A stretch of DNA of 64,000 bases from Allobosea sp. Tri-44 (GTDB lineage Bacteria; Pseudomonadota; Alphaproteobacteria; Rhizobiales; Beijerinckiaceae), in NCBI RefSeq assembly GCF_004123845.1, contig NZ_NBDP01000030.1:372001-436000 (forward strand). The letters are read 5' to 3'. Shown piece after piece: positions 36,354 to 44,916 of this stretch. Below the pieces are notes generated by a model. The model was not told the origin of the DNA, did not search any database, and saw only the letters and a program-made list of their open reading frames with translations. How positions within the stretch are numbered: the first letter of the stretch is position 1; the number at the start of each line of letters is the position of its first letter. A program made the translations under genes and the position numbers.

Positions 36354-37499
36354 TCACATCCGAATCGAGGCGAAGAACATGGCGAACAGCCCGTCGACCA
36401 CGATGACCATGAAGATCGCCTTCACCACCGACGCGGTCACCTGATGTCCGAGCGATTCGGCCGAGCCCTTCACCGCCAGGCCCTCGATCGAGGCGATCAG
36501 GCCGATCACGAACGCCATGAAAGGGGCCTTGATGAGGCCAACCGCGAAATGCTGCCAGGTGATCACGGATTTCAGGCGATCGAGATAGGTATCGAGGCCG
36601 ATGCCGCCATAGAGCCAGCTCACCAGGCCGGCTCCGACGAGGCCTGCCATGGCCGAGATGAAGGTCAGAATCGGCAACGCGATGATCAACGCCAGGATGC
36701 GCGGCACGATCAGCACCTCGATCGGGTCGAGCCCCATCACCCTGAGCGCGTCGATTTCCTCGCGCATCTTCATCGAGCCGATCTCGGCGGTGAAGGCAGA
36801 ACCCGAGCGACCCGCCACCATGATCGAGGTCAGAAGCACCGACAGCTCGCGCAGGACCAGGATGCCGGTCAGGTTGACGACGAAGGCGGTCGCGCCGAAG
36901 CGCTGGAGCTGGAAGATGCCCTGCTGCGCGACGATGCAACCGACCAGGAACGAGATCAGGATGATGATCGGCGCGCCGTTGAAGGCGATCAGCTCGATCT
37001 GGTTGACTAGCGACGGTCCGCGGAAACGCCGCGGACCGAACAGGGCACCGACGCAACCTGCCATCACCTCGCCGAGAAAGATCGCGCCACCGGCAAGATC
37101 GCGACCGAAGCGGACGACGCCCTGGCCGATGTCGATAAGGATGGTGACGAGCCCGATCGGGCGAACCGGCGGTTGGTAATCGGTGACGTCGCGCTCGACC
37201 TCCGCCAGCAGCACGCCGTGCTCCGGTCGGCGGCTGGTCAGCTCGACTGAAGCCCCTTTCGCTTCGCCCGCCTGCTTCACCTGCCCAAGCAGATAGGCAC
37301 CGAGCGTATCCAGGCGTTCGATCGCCGACAGGTCGAGCCGTGCGCTGCGGACGCTGCCGATGCGCTCCGTCAACTCGCTGGTCAGAGCCTCGAGACGCGG
37401 CGCCCGCCCGGCGCTCCAGCGCCCGGCCAGCGACACCACGAGGACGCCACCATCGTCGCGATAGACCGCCTGCGGCTCAGCGTCGTCGACGACAGCCAT
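36354..37499 (-). CDS. MlaE-family permease with N-terminal STAS domain
   Basis: A 381-residue protein from the ATG at 37499; a longer frame reaches 37592 but would overlap the upstream gene. Residues about 5-100 form a STAS domain (LDLSAIERLDTLGAYLLGQV). The rest is the MlaE permease with about six helices, including MVAGRSGSAFTAEIGSMKM and the EEIDALRVMGLDP coupling helix. In E. coli the STAS part is the separate protein MlaB; fusion is common in alphaproteobacteria. It is the first gene of the lipid-transport operon. Confidence 0.92.
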   Translation of the reverse strand: MAVVDDAEPQAVYRDDGGVLVVSLAGRWSAGRAPRLEALTSELTERIGSVRSARLDLSAIERLDTLGAYLLGQVKQAGEAKGASVELTSRRPEHGVLLAEVERDVTDYQPPVRPIGLVTILIDIGQGVVRFGRDLAGGAIFLGEVMAGCVGALFGPRRFRGPSLVNQIELIAFNGAPIIILISFLVGCIVAQQGIFQLQRFGATAFVVNLTGILVLRELSVLLTSIMVAGRSGSAFTAEIGSMKMREEIDALRVMGLDPIEVLIVPRILALIIALPILTFISAMAGLVGAGLVSWLYGGIGLDTYLDRLKSVITWQHFAVGLIKAPFMAFVIGLIASIEGLAVKGSAESLGHQVTASVVKAIFMVIVVDGLFAMFFASIRM

Positions 37500-37521
37500 G
37501 ACGGTTAGCCCACTCCCGCAT

Positions 37522-38709
37522 TCAGATTCGGCCCCCATAGCCTGTATCGCCGCGCGCCCGGAGGATGGCAAGCACCGCCAGCGCCAGGCCACACAGCGCG
37601 ACCGGCACCATGGCGAGGAACACGCCTGGCCCGAACAGACGATAGAGATAGCCGGACAGAATGGTGATCAGCCCCATCGCGAGTGCACCGGCGGCGACGA
37701 GATGGCCCTGAGCCGCCGCGCGGCGCGCCTCCGGGGCAAGCGCCGACAATGCCGCCAGCGAGCCGAGATGGGCGCAGCCGAAGGTGGCCCCGTGCAGGAT
37801 CTGCAGCAGGAAGGTGACCGGCAGCCCAGGATCGGCGCTCATCATCCCGAAGCGCAGTGCTGCCGCCACCGCCCCGATCGCGATCCAGCGCAGGCCGACG
37901 ACGCCGCGCGCCGCAATGCTGCCTGCGACGATGAAAACGACGATCTCGGCCAGGACCGAGACAGCCCAGAGCCAGCCGATCACCTGGTCGCTGAAACCGA
38001 GGCTGCGCCAGTGCAGCGAGCCGAAGGCATAGAGCGCCGCATGGGTGGCGTTGACGCAAGCGGCCGCGGCGATCGCGAGCCAGAACGGAAGCCTGAAGCC
38101 GGCCGGAGATGTGCCTTGCCGGGCGACGGGTGAAATCCTTCCCGGCGGCGACGGCGCCTGCAAGGCGGCCAATGCTGCGAGCGAACTGCTGCCGGCGAGG
38201 ACGAACGGAATCAGCCAGGCGCCGTACAATGCAATCAGATAGCCGCCGGCGAGGTTCGAGAGCACGAAAGTCACCGAGCCCCACAGCCTGACGCGGCCAT
38301 AGTCCTTCAGCGCCCCTGCTTTCACCTGCTCGGTGGTCAGGACATCGGCGAGCGGCACCACACCCGACAATGCGATGGCGCTCAGCGCGGTCAGGACCGC
38401 GATCGGGACGAGCTGCGCTTGCTGTGCCAGGGCGAAATAGATGATTCCCGCCAGTGCGTTGAGCAGTGCCAGCAAGGTGTTCGGACGCAGCCGATCACCA
38501 AGGCCGGTCACCGACGACGCGACGAAGACACGCACCAGGATCGGGATCGCCAGCACATAGCCGATATCGACATCGCTCAGCCCCTTCGAGCCGAGCCAGA
38601 CGGGGAAGAATGGCAGATAGAAGCCGACGCCGAGGAAGTTCAGCGCGTGCATGAGCGACAGGCGCGCGGCCAGCAGACGCGAAGGTTCGGACCGGAGAGG
38701 CGGTGACAT
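37522..38709 (-). CDS. MFS transporter (MFS_1-like, HcaT type)
   Basis: A 395-residue carrier with about twelve helices. The opening LSLMHALNFLGVGFYLPFFP and the KDYGRVRLWGSVTFVLSNL loop are typical of the MFS_1-like group that includes HcaT and LacY. Substrate is unknown. It ends 22 bases before the MlaE gene on the same strand, so read-through into the lipid operon is possible. It is divergent from the RGRWFLNEYARRN protein gene. Confidence 0.87.
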   Translation of the reverse strand: MSPPLRSEPSRLLAARLSLMHALNFLGVGFYLPFFPVWLGSKGLSDVDIGYVLAIPILVRVFVASSVTGLGDRLRPNTLLALLNALAGIIYFALAQQAQLVPIAVLTALSAIALSGVVPLADVLTTEQVKAGALKDYGRVRLWGSVTFVLSNLAGGYLIALYGAWLIPFVLAGSSSLAALAALQAPSPPGRISPVARQGTSPAGFRLPFWLAIAAAACVNATHAALYAFGSLHWRSLGFSDQVIGWLWAVSVLAEIVVFIVAGSIAARGVVGLRWIAIGAVAAALRFGMMSADPGLPVTFLLQILHGATFGCAHLGSLAALSALAPEARRAAAQGHLVAAGALAMGLITILSGYLYRLFGPGVFLAMVPVALCGLALAVLAILRARGDTGYGGRI

Positions 38710-38811
38710 GCCAGTGGCAGCGATTTCTTAAAGAATCATCAGCAAGTTTGCAGATGGGCATCTTCGGTCGGCGAAATGCGATTCGGCCAGCCCATGGAGA
38801 GCAGTCTGGCC

Positions 38812-39693
38812 ATGAGCGACGCGCGTTCGCTATCCCCGCTGAGCGCGGCCGACTATGACGCGATCGCCGCCGCCGTGGTCGAAACCTCGCGCGGCCGCTG
38901 GTTCCTGAACGAGTACGCTCGCCGCAATCGGCAGGCCGATACCGAGATGGTGCTGTCGGCCATCGCTCGCCTCGAACGGCTCTGCTCCGTTCCCGCGGCT
39001 GAGCTTGGTCCGGACCTGTCGGAAACGGCCCGCACGATAGCAGAGCTGCGCGGCGATCTCGATCGCGCCGGCGTCAGCGGCACCTCCGCGCGCCTGTCGA
39101 CCCGCATCCAGGAGACGGCGTCGGGCATCCTCGAGGCAGCGGAAGCGATCCAGGAAATCGCCTGGACGCTGCGCGAATCGGGATCTGAATCCGAGCTTTG
39201 CAACCGGCTCGACCAACGTGCGACTCAGATTTACGGCGCGACCACGGTGATCGAGGCCGGTGCCAACCAGATCGAAAAGGTCGCCGACACCATCGCCATG
39301 CTGGATGCGAATCTGCGCGCAACCGCGGGCGACACCGATTTCACCTTGCTCGATACGCCGCGGCCTCCGATCGCAGCGGCAGAGATGCCCAGGCCGCCCG
39401 CTCCGAAGAGAACGACGGACCCCGGCGACATCGACGTGGTCGAGGCCAGCACGCAGGAGCGCGCGCCACTCAACGAAACCGGCCTGCGCCCGCCGACGCA
39501 GGCCTATCGCCGACGCGGCAGCATCCAGGCCGCCGAAGACGATATCGCCTTCGCCGATGTCGGCGCGGCTGGCCAGGCCATCGCCGATCCGCCAATGGCA
39601 AGTTCGGCCCAGGTCGAGCTCAGCTATTCAGAGGCCGATCTGCGAGCGATCGGCACACTGCCCGTCGAAGACCGGCTGCGCTTCTTCGGCTAA
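38812..39693 (+). CDS. Conserved protein with RGRWFLNEYARRN motif, unknown function
   Basis: A 293-residue cytoplasmic protein. The N-terminal block ETSRGRWFLNEYARRNR is highly conserved in proteins of unknown function across Hyphomicrobiales. It is followed by a helical region (residues about 70-175, with ARLSTRIQETASGILEAAE) that looks like a coiled coil. A Pro-rich, probably disordered middle leads to a short C-terminal block (YSEADLRAIGTLPVEDRLRF). I chose the ATG at 38812, with GGAGAG ten bases before it; ATGs at 38776 and 38794 are alternatives. Chemotaxis- or phosphatase-like roles have been suggested by shape only. Confidence 0.75.
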   Translation: MSDARSLSPLSAADYDAIAAAVVETSRGRWFLNEYARRNRQADTEMVLSAIARLERLCSVPAAELGPDLSETARTIAELRGDLDRAGVSGTSARLSTRIQETASGILEAAEAIQEIAWTLRESGSESELCNRLDQRATQIYGATTVIEAGANQIEKVADTIAMLDANLRATAGDTDFTLLDTPRPPIAAAEMPRPPAPKRTTDPGDIDVVEASTQERAPLNETGLRPPTQAYRRRGSIQAAEDDIAFADVGAAGQAIADPPMASSAQVELSYSEADLRAIGTLPVEDRLRFFG

Positions 39694-39716
39694 AGCCCGT
39701 TCCGCTCTGTCGGGGA

Positions 39717-40598
39717 TCAGTTCTCGCGCTTCAGCGCGCTCTCGTGCCAGCGCCGCAGCAGGAGATGCGAGATCAGGCTGGTCGCCAGGAAAATCGCGAT
39801 GCCCGAGAGCGAGATCATCAGCAACGCGGCGAAGACGCGCGGGATCTTGAGCTGATAGCCGGCCTCGAGGATGCGATAGGCCAGCCCCGATTCCGAGCCG
39901 CCGGTGCCGGCCACGAACTCGGCGACGACCGCTCCGATCAGGGCCAGGCCGCCCGATATCTTGAGGCCCGCCAGGAAATAGGGCAGCGCCGCCGGCAGCT
40001 TGAGATGGCGCAGCGTCTGCCAGCGCGTCGCGCCATGGAGCTGGAAGAAGTTGATCAGGTTGTGGTCGGCCGAATTCAGCCCGAGGATCGTGTTCGACAG
40101 GATCGGGAAGAAGGCGACGATCCAGGCGCAGATCAGCAGCGAGAGGTTGATGTCCCCGGCCCAGATGATGATCAGCGGCGCGATCGCGACGATCGGCGTC
40201 ACCTGCAGGATCACCGCATAGGGTAGAAGCGCCATTTCCAGCCATTTCGACTGGGTGAACAGCACTGCGAGCGCGACGCCGACGATCACCGCCGCCGCCA
40301 GCGCCATGAAGGTGATGCGCAAGGTGACCCAGAGCGAGGTCGAAAGCGTGCCCCAGTCGGCGATCAGGGTCTGGCCGACCAGGAGCGGCCCGGGCAGCAC
40401 ATAGGACGGCACCTCGTTCCAGCGCACGGCGAATTCCCACAGCCCGAGCACCAGGAGGCCGACGGCGATCGGCGCGAGGATCCGAGGCCAGAAGCTGACC
40501 GGCAGGCCGAGGATCGAAGGTTCGGCAACAGTGAGCGGGCGGGCTTCGGCATCGGTGCCGTCATGCGGCACGGAGGTCGCGGAAGAAGGAGAGCTCAT
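39717..40598 (-). CDS. NitT/TauT-type ABC transporter permease
   Basis: A 293-residue inner-membrane permease of the BPD_transp_1 family. It starts at the ATG that overlaps the ATPase stop by 4 bases; the longer frame upstream is shadow of the ATPase gene. A short polar N-terminus precedes about six helices. The coupling loop is FQLHGATRWQTLRHLKLPAA, the EAA motif of SsuC/TauC-like permeases. It is the last gene of the transporter operon. Confidence 0.92.
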   Translation of the reverse strand: MSSPSSATSVPHDGTDAEARPLTVAEPSILGLPVSFWPRILAPIAVGLLVLGLWEFAVRWNEVPSYVLPGPLLVGQTLIADWGTLSTSLWVTLRITFMALAAAVIVGVALAVLFTQSKWLEMALLPYAVILQVTPIVAIAPLIIIWAGDINLSLLICAWIVAFFPILSNTILGLNSADHNLINFFQLHGATRWQTLRHLKLPAALPYFLAGLKISGGLALIGAVVAEFVAGTGGSESGLAYRILEAGYQLKIPRVFAALLMISLSGIAIFLATSLISHLLLRRWHESALKREN

Positions 40599-41401
40599 GC
40601 GCCGATCGCCTCCTTGAGCTTGCCGGAGGCGAGCCGGCAGAGATGGGCGTATTCGGGCGAGGTCCGGAACAACTCGTCGCGCGGATAGGGCGCGGAGACA
40701 TCGAGATCGGCCATGACACGGCCGGGCCGCGCCGCCATCACGACGATGCGCTGCGAGAGGTAGACCGACTCGAAGACCGAATGGGTGACGAAGACAGCGG
40801 TGAAGCGCTCGCGCCACCACAGATTCAGCAGATCGTCGTTGAGGCGATGCCGGGTGATCTCGTCGAGCGCGGCGAAGGGCTCGTCCATCAGCAGGATCTT
40901 CGGCCGCATCACCAAAGCGCGGGCGATCGAGACCCGCATCTTCATGCCGCCGGAGAGCTCGCGCGGATAGGATTTTTCGAAGCTCTTGAGACCGACCAGC
41001 GCCAGCATCTCGGCAGCGCGTCCTTCCGCCTCCCGCTTGGGTACATGCTTCAACACCAGCGGCAGCATGACGTTGGACAGCGCATTGGCCCAGGGCATCA
41101 GCGTCGGATCCTGGAAGACGAAACCGAGATCGCGCTCGGCCTTGTCCTCTCCGGCACCCGGCCAGTCGATCGTGCCCGAGGACGGGCTGCCCAGCCCGGC
41201 GATCATGCGCAACAAGGTCGACTTGCCGCAGCCGGACGGTCCGAGCAGGCTGACGAACTCGCCGGTACCGAGGCTGAGATTGACGTCGCGAACAGCCAGC
41301 GTGCCGTTGGCGAACTGCTTGGAGACATTACGCACGCAAACGAGCGGCTCGGCGCCAGTCTGACGTACGGCATGGGGTGTGCTCAGATAGGCTGTGTCCA
41401 A
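40595..41401 (-). CDS. NitT/TauT-type ABC transporter ATP-binding protein
   Basis: A 268-residue ATPase like SsuB/TauB. Walker A is GPSGCGKSTLLRMIAGL, the signature LSGGMKMRVSIARAL, Walker B ILLMDEPFAALDE, and the switch His lies in AVFVTHSVFESV. It powers the permease encoded by the overlapping next gene. A palindromic repeat separates it from its binding-protein gene upstream. Confidence 0.92.
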   Translation of the reverse strand: MDTAYLSTPHAVRQTGAEPLVCVRNVSKQFANGTLAVRDVNLSLGTGEFVSLLGPSGCGKSTLLRMIAGLGSPSSGTIDWPGAGEDKAERDLGFVFQDPTLMPWANALSNVMLPLVLKHVPKREAEGRAAEMLALVGLKSFEKSYPRELSGGMKMRVSIARALVMRPKILLMDEPFAALDEITRHRLNDDLLNLWWRERFTAVFVTHSVFESVYLSQRIVVMAARPGRVMADLDVSAPYPRDELFRTSPEYAHLCRLASGKLKEAIGA

Positions 41402-41436
41402 AGCCTGACGATCCGTTTTTCGATCTTTAAGTGGGC

Positions 41437-41534
41437 GTCATCCCGGGCGACCGGAGGGAGATCCGGGATCCATGCCTGAACGGTTCAGGAATGGATCCCG
41501 GATCGGCGCCGCTTCGCGGCTTGTCCGGGATGAC
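41437..41534. repeat. Dispersed palindromic repeat, family 3
   Basis: Outer arms GTCATCCCGGG and CCGGGATGAC enclose inner arms GATCCGGGATCCAT and ATGGATCCCGGATC around CCTGAACGGTTCAGG. It lies between the binding-protein and ATPase genes of one ABC operon. Confidence 0.8.
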
Positions 41535-41556
41535 CCGCTCCCTTGCGCTCGCTGCC

Positions 41557-42585
41557 TTACGGCTTGCCGACGCCCTTGTTGACGAACTCCAGGCTGTAGG
41601 CCTTCTTCACGTCGACCCCGGCGGGAATGACACCGGCCTCGGTCATCGTCTTGGCGAAGCTCGCCCAGCGCGCGTCGGTCATCGCGCCGATGCCGAGCGT
41701 CACCGCATCCCCGGAGGCGACAATGCCGTTCTCGTTCATCACCTTGAGCGCGTAGTCGATCTTCTCCTGATCCATGTCGGGATTATCCTTGAGGATCCGG
41801 GCATTGGCGGCAGCGATATTGGCGCCGCCCTTCATGTACTGCGCCCAGCCTTCGGCTGTCGCGTCGACGAAGCGCTGCACGACCTCCTTCTTCTCCTGCA
41901 CCATCTTCCGGGAGATCGTGATCGTCGTGTTGTAGTTCTCGAAGCCGGCATCGGCGAGGAGATGGACGACCGGCTCGACGCCGGCCTTGCGGATCACGAA
42001 CGGCTCGGAGGATAAAAAGCCCTGCTGCGTCAGCTTCTTGTCAGCCAGGAACGGCGCCATGTTGAAGGTGTAGGGCCGGATCTGCTCGTCGCGATAGCCG
42101 AATTTCAGCTTCAGGAACGGCCAGAAGCCGACGCGGGCCTGCGCCGCGATCAGGATCGGCTTGTCCTTGAGGGCAGCGAGCGTGTCGTTGCCCTGGCCCG
42201 GATGCGAGATCAGGACCTGCGGATCCTTCTGGAAGATCGAGGCGATGCAGAGGAAGGGCAGGTTCTCCTGCGCGAAGCTCAGCGCCTCCAGCGAATTGCC
42301 CATGATCATGTCGACGCGGCCGCCGAGCAGGAGCTGGGTCGGGTTCTGCTGCGGACCGCCGGGACGGATCTCGACGTCGAGGCCGTACTTCTTGTAGATG
42401 CCGTTGGCGGCGGCGAGATAGAAGCCGCCATGCTCGGTCTGGGCGCGCCAGTTGGTCTGGTAGCTGACCTTGTCGAGCGTCTGTGCATTGACGCGGGCGC
42501 CGGGCACCGGGATCAACATCGAGGCGGCCGAGCCACCGAGCAGGCCGAGCGCAGCGCGCCGGTCGAGGCGATATTTCATCGTCAT
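41557..42585 (-). CDS. NMT1/THI5-like ABC substrate-binding protein
   Basis: A 342-residue periplasmic protein. The start at 42585 has a GGAGGGGG site and a twin-arginine-like signal (RLDRRAALGLLGGSAASML) cleaved near RVNAQ. The mature block NWRAQTEHGGFYLAAANG and then YGLDVEIRPGGPQ is the NMT1/THI5 pattern seen in pyrimidine, riboflavin and thiamine-precursor binding proteins. A pyrimidine-type ligand is my best guess, not shown. A hairpin lies 35 bases before the start. Confidence 0.9.
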   Translation of the reverse strand: MTMKYRLDRRAALGLLGGSAASMLIPVPGARVNAQTLDKVSYQTNWRAQTEHGGFYLAAANGIYKKYGLDVEIRPGGPQQNPTQLLLGGRVDMIMGNSLEALSFAQENLPFLCIASIFQKDPQVLISHPGQGNDTLAALKDKPILIAAQARVGFWPFLKLKFGYRDEQIRPYTFNMAPFLADKKLTQQGFLSSEPFVIRKAGVEPVVHLLADAGFENYNTTITISRKMVQEKKEVVQRFVDATAEGWAQYMKGGANIAAANARILKDNPDMDQEKIDYALKVMNENGIVASGDAVTLGIGAMTDARWASFAKTMTEAGVIPAGVDVKKAYSLEFVNKGVGKP

Positions 42586-42619
42586 GGCAGAACCCCCTCC
42601 ATCATGTCGCAAACTGACG

Positions 42620-42645
42620 CCGGACTGCGTGACCTCCCAGTCCGG
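42620..42645. other. Leader hairpin before the NMT1-type binding-protein gene
   Basis: Arms CCGGACTG and CAGTCCGG (8 bp, perfect) around a ten-base loop, in the 5' leader of the minus-strand gene. It does not resemble a TPP or other riboswitch that I know. It could be structural noise. Confidence 0.3.
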
Positions 42646-42815
42646 CAAGCAGCTTGTATGCCACGGCCGAGGCCGTCATGTGAATGTACACCGACGCTCT
42701 GCACACAGGTGGCGGCAGCGCTTCCATCGTGCCGCTCCCCGGCTATGCTGCGATCAGTCAACGCCGTCTCCGGTAGCGCCCCGTGGCCGGAAATCCAGCT
42801 GAAAACGTCTTCGCG

Positions 42816-43475
42816 ATGAAAGTCCTGATCTTCGGCGCCACCGGCATGGTCGGACAAGGCGTCCTGCGCGAATGCCTGCTCGATCCCGGCGTCGAGGAGG
42901 TCGTCACGATCGGCCGCACGGCGACGGGCCAGCACCACGCCAAGCTGCGCGAGATCGTGCTTTCTGACCTCACCGACTATTCGGCGATCGAAGCAGAGCT
43001 CACCGGTTTCGACGCCTGCTTCTTCTGCCTCGGCGTCGCCTCGGCCGGGATGAGCGAGGCCGATTACAGCCGGATCACCTACGACATAGCTCTCGCGGCG
43101 GCCCGGGCGCTCTCCCGGCTCAACCCGGCGATGACCTTCGTCCACACCTCCGCGGCAGGCACCGACAGCAGCGAGAGCGGCCGCGTGATGTGGGCCAGGG
43201 TCAAGGGCCGGACCGAGAATGCGCTGCTGCGCCTGCCGTTCAAGGCCGTCTACATCTTCCGACCCGCCGGCATCCGCCCTATGCACGGCATCACCTCGCG
43301 CACGACGCTCTACCGCATCGGCTATGCCATTACGGCGCCGCTCCTGCCCTGGCTCGAGCGGACGTTCCCACGCTATGTCACCTCGACCGAGCGGCTGGGC
43401 AAGGCGATGCTGAAGGCCGCCCGCCAGGGCGCGCCCAAGCCGATCCTCGAATGCGAAGACATCAACCGGCTATGA
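42816..43475 (+). CDS. NAD(P)-binding epimerase/NmrA-like protein
   Basis: A 219-residue Rossmann-fold protein. MKVLIFGATGMVGQGVLREC at the N-terminus gives the GxxGxxG dinucleotide site (residues 7-13). Later blocks are FFCLGVASAGMSEADY and the FVHTSAAGTDSSESG region. Similar small proteins (FMP52-like, SDR-extended) are oxidoreductases or epimerases of unknown substrate. I chose the ATG at 42816; a GTG-type start at 42783 would add eleven residues. It is followed 25 bases later by the creatininase gene. Confidence 0.82.
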   Translation: MKVLIFGATGMVGQGVLRECLLDPGVEEVVTIGRTATGQHHAKLREIVLSDLTDYSAIEAELTGFDACFFCLGVASAGMSEADYSRITYDIALAAARALSRLNPAMTFVHTSAAGTDSSESGRVMWARVKGRTENALLRLPFKAVYIFRPAGIRPMHGITSRTTLYRIGYAITAPLLPWLERTFPRYVTSTERLGKAMLKAARQGAPKPILECEDINRL

Positions 43476-43500
43476 CCTGCCGCCGACAAGGACCGACGGA

Positions 43501-44310
43501 ATGAGCGCGCGTTTCTGGGGCGATCTCAAGAGCAGCGATTTTGCGGGGCTCTCGCCCGAGACAACCATCGCCGTGCTGCCGCTGGCGGCGATCGAGCAGC
43601 ACGGGCCGCATCTGCCTGTATCGGTCGACACCACCGTGATGAACGCGATGCTGGCGCTGGCGATGCCGCAGGTTCCGGCCGGGCTCGACGTGCTGGTCCT
43701 GCCGACGCAGGCGATCTGCAAGTCGAACGAGCACCTGCATTCGCCGGGAACGCTGACGATCTCGTGGGAAAGCGCGATCCGCAGCTGGATCGAGATCGGC
43801 GAAAGCGTGAAGCGCGCCGGCCTGCGCAAGCTCGTGCTCATCACCTCCCATGGCGGCAATGTCGACCCGATGAAGGTGGTGGCACGTGAACTGCGCGTCA
43901 GCCACGGCATGTTCGCGGTCTCGACCTCCTGGAGCAATTTCGGCCTGCCGCCCGGGCTCTATGCCGAGCTGGACGCCAAGCACGGCATCCATGCCGGCGA
44001 CATCGAGACCTCGCTGATGCTGCATTTCCGGCCCGACCTCGTCGACATGAGCAAGGCCGGCCGCTTCGTGCCGCGGACGGTCGAGATGGCGGACGAGGGC
44101 TATAAATGGCTCCGGCCGACGGGGCCCCATCCCTTTGCCTGGATGGCGCAGGATGTTCACCCCTCCGGCGCGGCGGGCGATGCCAGCCTCGCCACCGCCG
44201 AGAAAGGCAAGGCAACGGCGGAACTTCAGGCCGCAGGCTTCGTCGAACTGCTGGCGGATGTAGCGCGGTTTCCGCTGGCGGCTCTTTACGAAGGGAAAGT
44301 GTTCCGCTGA
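43501..44310 (+). CDS. Creatininase-family amidohydrolase
   Basis: A 269-residue protein of the usual family length. The binuclear metal site is visible: Glu32 and His34 (IEQHGPHLP), Asp43 (SVDTT) and Glu169 (HAGDIETS), with ITSHGGN at 114-120. Members open cyclic amides such as creatinine or act on mycofactocin-type or formamide substrates. The exact substrate is not shown by sequence. It may be co-transcribed with the preceding NAD(P)-binding protein. The low-GC cassette begins 70 bases after its stop. Confidence 0.9.
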   Translation: MSARFWGDLKSSDFAGLSPETTIAVLPLAAIEQHGPHLPVSVDTTVMNAMLALAMPQVPAGLDVLVLPTQAICKSNEHLHSPGTLTISWESAIRSWIEIGESVKRAGLRKLVLITSHGGNVDPMKVVARELRVSHGMFAVSTSWSNFGLPPGLYAELDAKHGIHAGDIETSLMLHFRPDLVDMSKAGRFVPRTVEMADEGYKWLRPTGPHPFAWMAQDVHPSGAAGDASLATAEKGKATAELQAAGFVELLADVARFPLAALYEGKVFR

Positions 44311-44379
44311 TGCAAATGAGATCAGAGACCGCCGCTGTAGCTTGATTCCAGCCGAGCGCTATGGACTAATCGACGCTGC

Positions 44380-44916
44380 ATGGCAGCCCTTCCCGATCAG
44401 ATCGATGCGCTCGTCTTCGGGGAAAAGCAGCTGGCGTTCCGCCCTCGCTGGAATCCAGATTCGAACCCTCGGTTTTTTGAGCTCGTTACGCCGCTCGTCA
44501 GTGACGGTGTCGGTGTCGGCGGCTTCGAACTTCGAGCGCGCGTCTCGAAAGAGCATGTAAGCCGCGACGCGATGATGCAGCTTGAATATGCGCCGGCTGG
44601 CCGGAAGCGGGTAGAACTATGGCGCTGTTGCTGGAAACCATTCCACGTTCACACGAACAAGCGCTGGGGACCGCCCGGGCTCGAGTTCGCGCGCTTTGAG
44701 AAAGTGAGCCACCATCACTCTTTTGCCGACAATTGGGTGGAGAGTGAGGCGCGCATGAGGATTGGTAGCTTGCCCGCCGCACGGTTGATTAACCCAGACC
44801 CTCCAACCTTATCCGATTTCATTGCGTTCTGCGGAGAATGCTTTAAAATCAATAACATAGACCTTATAGAAGTCCCGTCTCGCAACGTTGATATGTTCTG
44901 GATACCAGATGATTGA
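44380..44916 (+). CDS. Unrecognised protein, first gene of a low-GC two-gene cassette
   Basis: A 178-residue protein that I cannot assign. It is rich in aromatic and charged residues, has no signal or membrane segment, and contains a His-rich stretch (KPFHVHTNKRWGPPG, then VSHHHSFADNW) that could bind metal or nucleic acid. Base use differs from the surroundings: in 44821-44880 only 23 of 60 bases are G or C. The stop overlaps the next start (ATGATTGA), so both proteins are made together. There is no strong ribosome site at its own ATG, and an earlier start is blocked by stops. The pair resembles a toxin-antitoxin or defence cassette in form only. Confidence 0.6.
   Translation: MAALPDQIDALVFGEKQLAFRPRWNPDSNPRFFELVTPLVSDGVGVGGFELRARVSKEHVSRDAMMQLEYAPAGRKRVELWRCCWKPFHVHTNKRWGPPGLEFARFEKVSHHHSFADNWVESEARMRIGSLPAARLINPDPPTLSDFIAFCGECFKINNIDLIEVPSRNVDMFWIPDD

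Noticed and set aside
42586..42815. TPP-type riboswitch before the NMT1/THI5-like gene
   Set aside because: Only one short hairpin is present and the conserved thi-box blocks are not seen.
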